Source: Candidatus Levyibacteriota bacterium
Lineage (GTDB): Bacteria > Patescibacteriota > Microgenomatia > Levybacterales > UBA12049
Direction: 5' to 3'
Length of the DNA: 10,281 nt
NCBI GenBank assembly: GCA_016182225.1
Contig: JACOXV010000063.1
Location: 1 to 10,281 of the forward strand
The notes beneath the pieces were generated by a model. That model was not told where the DNA came from, did no database searches, and worked only from the letters and a program-made list of their open reading frames with translations. Of this stretch, positions 1-5,767 are shown one piece after another (position 1 is the first letter of the stretch; every line of letters begins with the position of its first letter). The position numbers and the translations under genes were made by a program.

Positions 1-149
1 ATTCTATCTTCAAAGTTTTTTAAGATTCTTATATATTCTCTTAAATCCCCTCTTTTCAGAGCCCTAGCAAACGCAAATACTTTTATCCTGTCGAGCCTTT
101 TTTTAGAATAGCTTTCCTCAGCCAGTTTTTTTATCAACTTCCTGTTCAT
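1..149 (-). CDS. atpH: Probable ATP synthase F1 subunit delta, N-terminal part (cut by window edge)
   Basis: The first 49 codons are visible and the frame is open to the window edge. The start ATG at 149-147 overlaps the TGA stop of atpF (148-146) in a 4-base ATGA junction, which implies translational coupling. The peptide begins MNRKLIKKLAEESYSKKRLD and is strongly basic. It is predicted helical, with a pattern (basic helix, then ALKRGDLREYIRILKNFE) that fits the N-terminal helical domain of delta/OSCP, the stalk subunit joining F1 to the b-subunit dimer. Sequence identity with well-known delta proteins is weak, since the usual RRYAKALFE-like opening is not evident. The assignment therefore rests mostly on position: atpB-atpE-atpF-atpH is the standard bacterial order. 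A lineage-specific divergent delta is the best reading; an unrelated small gene is possible. Confidence 0.62.
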   Translation of the reverse strand, partial: MNRKLIKKLAEESYSKKRLDRIKVFAFARALKRGDLREYIRILKNFEDR

Positions 150-655
150 AATAAATCTTGTTTACCAAGTTCCGTTATTGCTTTTTTTAAAATTATTTTT
201 TGTTCTTTTTTGCCAAAAACACCTATCATTGATTTCTCAAGTAGAGAAATCGCGATCTCCCCAATACGTCTAATTAGCCTTTCTTCAGCTTGTCTTGCTT
301 CTTCTCTTACGCGCTCCTTTGCTTGTTCTACCATTTTTTCTGTATCTTTTCTTGTGGTTTCTTCAATTTGTCCCTTTAACTCTTCTGATTCTTCTCTCGC
401 AGAGATAAGCATTTTTTCAGCCTGGGCTCGAGCGTTAGAAAGAATTTCCTTTTCTTTTACCACTGCTTCCTCGAGCTTTTTCTGTCCTTCTTCTGCGTTT
501 TTAATTCCTTCTTTTACTGCTTCCTCTCTTTTTTTAATAATGTCAAGAATAGGGCGGTACATATACCTTTTGAGTAAAAAAAGGATGATCAAAAAGTTAA
601 TAATCTGTCCTATCAAAAGCAATGGATTTACTCCAAAATCTTTAAGAATATCCAT
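146..655 (-). CDS. atpF: ATP synthase F0 subunit b
   Basis: A 169-residue protein with the classic subunit b plan. A short N-terminus is followed by one membrane helix (about residues 11-29, PLLLIGQIINFLIILFLL) and then a basic stop (KRYMYRP). A long charged helix rich in Glu, Lys, Arg and Ala runs from about 35 to 145. The motif RPILDIIKKREEAVKEGI just after the membrane helix is typical of b subunits. The protein forms the peripheral stalk that holds F1 against rotation and anchors subunit a. The ATG start at 655 lies 9 bases after the atpE stop. No clear Shine-Dalgarno sequence is visible in that AT-rich gap, so translation probably depends on ribosomes arriving from atpE. Its own stop overlaps the next gene by 4 bases. 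Length is near the family norm of about 160-170. Confidence 0.95.
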   Translation of the reverse strand: MDILKDFGVNPLLLIGQIINFLIILFLLKRYMYRPILDIIKKREEAVKEGIKNAEEGQKKLEEAVVKEKEILSNARAQAEKMLISAREESEELKGQIEETTRKDTEKMVEQAKERVREEARQAEERLIRRIGEIAISLLEKSMIGVFGKKEQKIILKKAITELGKQDLL

Positions 656-664
656 AAAAAATGA

Positions 665-871
665 TTAACCGGTAAATGCTAAAATAAGAGAATAAATTGC
701 AATAGCCTCAGCAAACGCCATTCCTAAAAGCATGGCTGGCAAAATCTTTCCAGATGCTTCAGGATTTCTCCCAATTGCCTCCATTGCCTTTGCTCCAATA
801 AATCCAACTCCGAGCGCCGGACCAATACCACCTATAGCTACAATTAACCCTCCCGTTAGACTAAATTCCAC
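665..871 (-). CDS. atpE: ATP synthase F0 subunit c (rotor ring)
   Basis: A 68-residue, two-helix hairpin proteolipid. Helix 1 is glycine-rich (GGLIVAIGGIGPALGVGFIG) and the polar loop is GRNPEA (the family more often has RQPE). Helix 2 carries the ion-binding carboxylate Glu55 in MAFAEAIAIYSLILAF. The residue after Glu55 is Ala rather than Thr/Ser, and helix 1 shows no Gln at the usual sodium-ligand region, so proton coupling is inferred. The start is GTG at 871-869. It shares one base with the TAG stop of atpB (873-871) and is preceded by a strong ribosome binding site, GAGGGGGTGA at 888-879, 7 bases away. This coupling fixes both the atpE start and the native reading frame at the atpB 3' end. 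There is no N-terminal extension beyond the short MEFSLTGG. Confidence 0.96.
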   Translation of the reverse strand: MEFSLTGGLIVAIGGIGPALGVGFIGAKAMEAIGRNPEASGKILPAMLLGMAFAEAIAIYSLILAFTG

Positions 872-878
872 TAGTGGC

Positions 879-888
879 TCACCCCCTC
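879..888 (-). promoter_or_regulatory. Strong ribosome binding site of atpE within the atpB 3' end
   Basis: GAGGGGGTGA on the minus strand lies 7 bases before the GTG start of atpE and inside the last codons of the atpB C-terminal frame. The strong site suits a c subunit made in excess over a and b, and compensates for the GTG start. Confidence 0.7.
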
Positions 889-1040
889 TTTGGCCTCAGT
901 TTTGTGAGGCGTTGTTAATATTACCATAAATGCCATAGTCAGCATAGAAAATACCAGTGCCTGAACAAGTCCAACTACTACTTCCAAAAGCAAAAAAGGA
1001 AGGGGGAAAATAAATGCAAAAATTCCGGAAACTGTTTCCA

Positions 1041-1116
1041 GAACTATTTCTCCCGCATATATATTACCAAAAAGCCTAGAACTATTTCTCCCGCATATAT
1101 ATTACCAAAAAGCCTA
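1041..1116 (-). repeat. Perfect 38-base tandem duplication inside atpB
   Basis: Positions 1041-1078 and 1079-1116 are identical over all 38 bases, and the 38-base periodicity extends one further base to 1040. On the coding strand each copy covers the codons around RLFGNIYAGEIV. Since 38 is not a multiple of three, the second pass changes frame and adds a short wrong tail (GFLVIYMREK) before a stop at 1044. Removing one copy restores an open frame through the conserved C-terminal helix to the stop that overlaps atpE. Lack of any mismatch points to a very recent event or an assembly join artefact. Confidence 0.97.
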
Positions 1117-1706
1117 AATGAAAGCGAAATGACTTTAATAAATTCTGAAATTAGCTCGAGTACTCCAACAAAAACTAAGACTAGCGGATTAAAAAATGAC
1201 ATAACTAAATTAATTGGGCCGGACGTATCTATGCTAAATTTTGGTTTTCCTTTTATAACTGAGACAATAAAAGGATAAAAAGGAATAAATCTTGAAAGAT
1301 ACTCTGATAATCCCAGAGCGCGCAGGCTCATGATGTGGGTTGCGACTAAGGACACGATAGCTAGAGCAAGCGTAGTGTTTAGATCGCTCGTTGCTGCTCG
1401 TACCAGAGGTATCACATGGGTTTTGCCATCGTGCTGTTCTAGAATTCCAAAAGTGTTAATTCCCGGAATTAGTCCACTCCAGTTTGCAATCAATATAAAA
1501 AGGAAAAAAGTCATAAAATAAGGGAAGATTTTTGGAGCACGGTCTCCCGCAATGCTTTCCGTACGGGGACTAATTTTAGATTTCTGACAATAAAAAAAGT
1601 GAGTAGCAGTAAAAAACCATCTACTAGGATGGTGTTAATAATGGTATTTGTTATTGGAAAGTCTCCAATGCGGAAGAAAACTTCCGGAGCAAAATTAGCC
1701 ATTTTT

Positions 1707-1713
1707 CCCACCT
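1707..1713 (-). promoter_or_regulatory. Ribosome binding site of atpB
   Basis: AGGTGGG on the minus strand lies 4 bases before the ATG at 1702-1700. It favours that ATG over an in-frame GTG at 1711, which would sit inside the site itself. Confidence 0.6.
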
Positions 1714-1715
1714 AT

Positions 1716-1745
1716 ATTTTACAGTTTGACTCAAGCTCAAGTCAA
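1716..1745 (-). promoter_or_regulatory. Possible sigma70-type promoter for the atp operon
   Basis: TTGACT (1745-1740), an 18-base spacer and TAAAAT (1721-1716) match five of six bases at both consensus boxes. The -35 box overlaps the dnaE stop codon. This is the only gap of about 39 bases in the window and lies at a functional boundary between replication and ATP synthase genes. Against it, the predicted start site would fall within a few bases of the atpB ATG and cut off the AGGTGGG ribosome binding site, giving a nearly leaderless message. The spacer region also holds three CTTGA repeats and an imperfect palindrome (1745-1726), so the match may be coincidental. Confidence 0.3.
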
Positions 1746-4700
1746 GAAGAAGTATTTTTTCCGCTTACAGATGAAATTTTTTCAGCTATTATAACTGGCC
1801 TTTCATTTTTCGAATCAACATGTCCTTCGAGAACTATTACCTGGTCTTTTAAGAGAAACGATTTATATTTTTCATATACTTTGGGAAAAATAACACATTC
1901 AATAAAAAGTCCCCTCTCGTCGCTTATTGTTACAAAGGCCATTTCACTTCCTGATTTTTTTGTATAAATTTTCCTGCTTACTTCTATAATTCCACCAATT
2001 GTTACTCTTTGTCCCTCGATTTCTTCGTTCAGCAGGTCCAGATGATGGGTAACCATCGATTTTACCGCCAATAAATTATCCATTTGGGGATGGGAAGTTA
2101 GGTAAATTCCTAAAAATTCTTTTTCAAAAGCAAGTTTTTCCGATTCAGAAAAATCATCAACAGGAGCACTTGCTTTAATGTTTTCAGATTCTTCCGATGG
2201 TTCTTCTCCAAAAAGAGAAGTTTGCCCTTCTTTTTTATCCTTTTTCTTCTTGTTGGCTTTTTCTATAATATCATGATAGGAAATAAGTAGCCCGGCTCTA
2301 TTTCCGAACAGATCCATAGCTCCAGCTTTTATAAGGCTCTCTATGGTTTTTTTGTTAATAACGCCTAGATCAACTCTTCCAACAAAATCTTCAAAACTTT
2401 TAAATTCTCCTTCTTTTATGTTTTCTAAAATATTTCTAATAGCAGCTTCTCCTACATTTTTTATTGCAGACAGACCAAATCTAATTTCAGTTTTATTTTC
2501 AATAGAAAAATCTCTGTCTGATTTATTTATGTTTGGAGGAAGAACCCTAATGCCTAATCTTTTACATTCGGCTGCAGCTTGCGCAATTTTTTCGTTTTTT
2601 GTTGGGCCCGAAGTCCCTCTTGATTCGGCAGTAAGTAAAGCTGTCATAAATTCTACAGAATAATTTGCCTTAAGGTAAGCAGTTCTGTAGGCAATTGTGG
2701 CATAGCAAGCAGCATGGGCTTTATTAAATCCATATCCTGCAAATGGCGCGATAAGATCATATATTTTTTCAGCTTTTTCTTCAGAAAGTCCATTTTCAAT
2801 ACATCCTTTTATAAATTGTTCCTTTTGTTTTTTCATCTCAGATGGAATTTTCTTTCCCATCGCCTTCCTAAATTTATCTGCGTCAAGCCAAGAATATCCT
2901 GCAATCGCTATTGTGGTGAGTAACACATCGTCTTGGTAAACAAGCATTCCATATGACAGAGCAAGCGCCTCTTTCAGTCTCTTATCAGGAAGTTTTATTT
3001 TTGAAGCATCTCTTTTTCTTGCTATAAATTCTGGAATATTTGCCATGGGTCCGGGTCTATATAATGCAACCATAGCCATGAGATCAAAAATAGAAGTAGG
3101 TCTTAAGTCTTTGATGTATCTTCTCATTCCCGCAGATTCCAGCTGGAATATTCCTGTTGTTTCTGCCTCTGAAAGAAGGTCATATGTTTTTTTATCGTCA
3201 AGGGGCAGGGTAGAAAGTTCTATTTCTATATTTTTGTTTTCTCTTATAAACCGCAAGGCTTCTTCAATAATGGTAAGGTTGCGAAGCCCCAAAAAATCCA
3301 TTTTGAGCAAACCGACTCCATCGTAATCTGCACCTATTGTGTACATATCATACTGAGTAACTATTTTTTCTCCGTTGGTCTCTTTTTGTAGGGGTGTGTA
3401 TTCCGTTAGAGGTTTATCTGCTATTACAACTCCTGCTGCATGGGTTGAGGCATGACGAACTACACCTTCAATTTTTTTAGCAAGATCTAGAATTCTTTTT
3501 GTGTCCGATTCCATACTATAGGCGATTTTTAGCTCTGGACTTTGCTCAAGAGCATTATCAATAGTCATAGCATGTCCCTGCCATCCGGGAGGAATAAGTT
3601 TTGAAAGACGATCAGGAATTGTGTAGGGATAGCCAAGCACTCTTCCAGTGTCTCTTACTGACCCTCTTGCTTCCATCGTTCCAAATGTGATAATTTGTGC
3701 TACTTTGTCCCTTCCGTATTTTTTTGTAACATACTCAATAACCTCATCGCGTCTTGTATCTGCAAAATCAAGATCAATATCAGGAGCAGATGGTCTTTCC
3801 GGATTTAAAAATCGCTCAAACGGGAGATTAAAGAAAAACGGATCTATGTCGGTAATATTTAAGGCGTAAGATACGACTGACCCAGCAGCAGAACCTCTTC
3901 CAGGGCCAACGCTGATGCCCTGACTTTTGGCCCAATTGGCAAAATCTGCAACTATTAAAAAATAACTCTCATATTTTTTATTGAGTATTACCGATAGTTC
4001 ATAATCAGCCCTTTCCTTTATCTGGTCAGTTATTTTTTTGTACCTTTTCTTTAACCCCTTTTCTACTAGTTCTCTCAATAGATTAGTAGAAGTTTTTCCC
4101 TCTGGAACGTCAAAATTTGGCATTATCCATTTACCAAGGCTTATTTCAAGATCACACATTTTTGCCACTTTTACGGTATTTTCTATAGCCTCGGGGTTTT
4201 GGATAAAAATTCCTGTCATCTCATCCGGGCTTTTCATGTAAAAATCCGGAGAATCAATCATGGAAAGTTTGCGATTGGGAGTATCTAGAGTATTTTGGGT
4301 TTGTATACAAAGTAGTACTTCTTGCGCTTCCGCATCTCCGTTATGCACGTAGTGGTTGTCATTGGTAGCTATTATTGGTAACCCTAATTTTTTTGAAAGA
4401 TTAATAAGTCTTTCGTTGAGTTTTTCTTGGTCTTTTACATTCAAATGTTTTTGGATCTCCAGATAAAAATGGTCTTTTCCAAAAATTTCAGATAGAGTTT
4501 CTGCTCTTTTTACTGCTGTTTCTTCCTGGCCGGCGAGTAGGGGGTCTGAGACATATCCGTTTACACATGCTGAAAGACAAATAAGACCTTCGTGGTGTTC
4601 CCTGAGAAGCTCTATATCGCTTCGAGGTTTGTAATAATATCCTTCCAAATTTGCAATGGATATTATTCTCATTAGGTTCTTATAACCTTCTTCATTTTTT

Positions 4701-4978
4701 GCCAACAGAATAAGATGGTTTGAATCTGAATCTATACCCGCCTCCTTATCGTGGCGAGATCTTTTACTTATGTATATTTCGCATCCGATTATAGGTTTTA
4801 TTCCTGCTTCCTTACACGCTTTATAAAATTTGATGGCTCCATACATGTTACCGTGGTCTGTAATTGCCAGGCTATGCATACCTAGCTCTTTTGCGCGATT
4901 GACCATCTCGTCTATTTTTGACAAGCCATCTAAAAGCGAATACTCACTGTGGTTGTGGAGATGAACAAAATCAGCCAT
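1742..4978 (-). CDS. dnaE: DNA polymerase III alpha subunit
   Basis: A complete 1078-residue replicative polymerase that extends DNA at the fork in the cytoplasm. The N-terminal PHP domain (about 1-270) keeps metal-ligand-type residues: LHNH (His8, His10), DHGN (Asp41, His42), Glu67 and NDNH (Asp207, His209). It may therefore be catalytically active, unlike the degenerate E. coli version. The polymerase core has GPGRGSAAGS (about 358-367) and catalytic aspartates in PDIDLDF (Asp400, Asp402) and KMDFLG (Asp561). A helix-hairpin-helix region lies near 840-890. QTSLF at 919-923 looks like the beta-clamp binding motif. An OB-fold (about 990-1065) closes the protein. ATG 4978 is chosen over an in-frame TTG at 4990 because GAGG lies 6 bases before it and MADFVHLH is the family's usual opening. 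The start lies one base past the upstream gene's TGA. Confidence 0.97.
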   Translation of the reverse strand: MADFVHLHNHSEYSLLDGLSKIDEMVNRAKELGMHSLAITDHGNMYGAIKFYKACKEAGIKPIIGCEIYISKRSRHDKEAGIDSDSNHLILLAKNEEGYKNLMRIISIANLEGYYYKPRSDIELLREHHEGLICLSACVNGYVSDPLLAGQEETAVKRAETLSEIFGKDHFYLEIQKHLNVKDQEKLNERLINLSKKLGLPIIATNDNHYVHNGDAEAQEVLLCIQTQNTLDTPNRKLSMIDSPDFYMKSPDEMTGIFIQNPEAIENTVKVAKMCDLEISLGKWIMPNFDVPEGKTSTNLLRELVEKGLKKRYKKITDQIKERADYELSVILNKKYESYFLIVADFANWAKSQGISVGPGRGSAAGSVVSYALNITDIDPFFFNLPFERFLNPERPSAPDIDLDFADTRRDEVIEYVTKKYGRDKVAQIITFGTMEARGSVRDTGRVLGYPYTIPDRLSKLIPPGWQGHAMTIDNALEQSPELKIAYSMESDTKRILDLAKKIEGVVRHASTHAAGVVIADKPLTEYTPLQKETNGEKIVTQYDMYTIGADYDGVGLLKMDFLGLRNLTIIEEALRFIRENKNIEIELSTLPLDDKKTYDLLSEAETTGIFQLESAGMRRYIKDLRPTSIFDLMAMVALYRPGPMANIPEFIARKRDASKIKLPDKRLKEALALSYGMLVYQDDVLLTTIAIAGYSWLDADKFRKAMGKKIPSEMKKQKEQFIKGCIENGLSEEKAEKIYDLIAPFAGYGFNKAHAACYATIAYRTAYLKANYSVEFMTALLTAESRGTSGPTKNEKIAQAAAECKRLGIRVLPPNINKSDRDFSIENKTEIRFGLSAIKNVGEAAIRNILENIKEGEFKSFEDFVGRVDLGVINKKTIESLIKAGAMDLFGNRAGLLISYHDIIEKANKKKKDKKEGQTSLFGEEPSEESENIKASAPVDDFSESEKLAFEKEFLGIYLTSHPQMDNLLAVKSMVTHHLDLLNEEIEGQRVTIGGIIEVSRKIYTKKSGSEMAFVTISDERGLFIECVIFPKVYEKYKSFLLKDQVIVLEGHVDSKNERPVIIAEKISSVSGKNTSS

Positions 4979-4979
4979 G

Positions 4980-5765
4980 TCAAACCTCAACCGGAACCTT
5001 TACTGTTTCAAAGTTTAGTCCATCTCTACAGATAATGATTGTATCCTTTGTTTCTTTGGCCATTGCAGCCGCTTTGTTTGCCAATAATCTCAAATCTTCC
5101 GTGCTCATCCCAGGTTGGTATTTTACTAACCCTATTGAAAGTGTTACTTCTCTCGGGGGATATTTCCCATCTTTCTCAGGAAATCGTGGAGTTAGTTGAG
5201 AAATAGCTCTTCTGCTTTCTTCTCTTACTGTTTCTGAGTCTCTATTGGCTAATCTAATTATTTCATCTTCTGTTATGTTGGAATTAATCAATCTCGCAAA
5301 TTCATCTCCGCCATATCTTGCTTTTTCTTCTCCTGGTCTTGTTTCTGGAATAGCCATGGTTTTTAATGCCAAGTCACCGCCTGCCCAAAGGTAAAAAGTA
5401 TTAAATTGTTTGAAGTCGTCCAAATCTTCCAGTTCCATCCAAAAAGATCCGTCGTCTCTTTCATCAACTGGTTGACCTTGTTCACGTAGTTTCTTAATTT
5501 CAGCTTGACGCCTTTCTGCTTTTCTTACTGCTATTTCCAATTGTCCATCAAACCATCTTCTGCTTTTTAATCCAGTTACGGAGTCTTCCATCGCATTTGT
5601 TTCTGCTTTTCCCAGAGCGTCTTTTAAGCCTGTGATTCTTCGTTTTAGTGAGCGATGACTGAACGGCCTGGATGGACGCAATTTATTGACAGTTGATGTT
5701 TGGTCAAGGCTTTCTTGAGGGGATTCTTCTATAGCTTCAATTGGCGTACTTGGTCCGTCTTGCAT
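4980..5765 (-). CDS. Soluble GGDEF-domain protein, putative diguanylate cyclase
   Basis: A 261-residue protein with no signal peptide or membrane segment. Residues 1-45 are polar and look disordered (Ser/Pro/Glu-rich, then basic HRSLKRR). The rest is a GGDEF domain. DSVTGLKSRRWFD (61-73) matches the usual D-x-LTG-L-x-NRR opening. ELEDLDDFKQFN (111-122) supplies the metal-binding Asp region, RYGGDEF (150-156) is an intact signature, and VTLSIGLVKY with ANKAAAMAK forms the C-terminal part. Oddities are an insertion of about 20 residues near 85-106, loss of the normal G-H before the substrate-binding GD (LWAGGD instead), and an RPGE (143-146) where the inhibitory RxxD site would be. It may make cyclic di-GMP or merely bind nucleotide. 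ATG 5765 is 2 bases past the gatB stop with no visible Shine-Dalgarno site, which suggests coupled translation. No sensor domain is present. Confidence 0.85.
   Translation of the reverse strand: MQDGPSTPIEAIEESPQESLDQTSTVNKLRPSRPFSHRSLKRRITGLKDALGKAETNAMEDSVTGLKSRRWFDGQLEIAVRKAERRQAEIKKLREQGQPVDERDDGSFWMELEDLDDFKQFNTFYLWAGGDLALKTMAIPETRPGEEKARYGGDEFARLINSNITEDEIIRLANRDSETVREESRRAISQLTPRFPEKDGKYPPREVTLSIGLVKYQPGMSTEDLRLLANKAAAMAKETKDTIIICRDGLNFETVKVPVEV
4985..4988 (-). promoter_or_regulatory. Ribosome binding site deciding the dnaE start
   Basis: GAGG on the minus strand lies 6 bases before the ATG at 4978-4976, inside the last codons of the GGDEF gene. The alternative in-frame TTG at 4990 would start before this site and has no comparable motif. 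Confidence 0.65.
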
Positions 5766-5767
5766 TT

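Larger units (their letters stand above)
871..1702 (-). pseudogene. atpB: ATP synthase F0 subunit a, disrupted by two frame changes
   Basis: Three reading-frame blocks together encode subunit a, the stator half of the ion channel. Block 1 (1702 to about 1565) starts at ATG 1702 behind AGGTGGG and reads MANFAPEVFFRIGDFPITNT through a membrane helix to RNLKLVP, then stays open to a stop at 1511. Block 2 is in the -1 frame. It begins around TESIAGDRAPKIFP and covers FMTFFLFILIANWSGLIPG, the middle helices and the essential arginine motif SLSFRLFGNIYAGE. It runs into the 38-base tandem duplication and stops at 1044. Block 3, read by removing one repeat copy, continues ETVSGIFAFIFPLPFLLLE and then GLVQALVFSMLTMAFMV, the conserved last helix, and ends at TAG 873-871. 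Compared with the family, about 17 residues seem missing between blocks 1 and 2. With no other damage visible, recent pseudogenization or misassembly are both possible. Confidence 0.85.

Noticed and set aside
210..668. Long plus-strand open frame opposite atpF
   Set aside because: It is antisense to a clearly conserved coiled-coil gene, has no recognisable domain and no ribosome binding site, and is rich in Ser/Phe as expected for the complement of Glu/Lys-rich coding sequence.
1044..1580. Programmed ribosomal frameshifting to make full subunit a
   Set aside because: No convincing slippery heptamer is seen, homologous residues are missing at the first site, and the second site is explained fully by the 38-base duplication.
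1511..1711. A separate small 66-residue membrane protein gene
   Set aside because: Its N-terminal 46 residues are the normal start of subunit a; the tail after LKLVP is out-of-frame atpB sequence.
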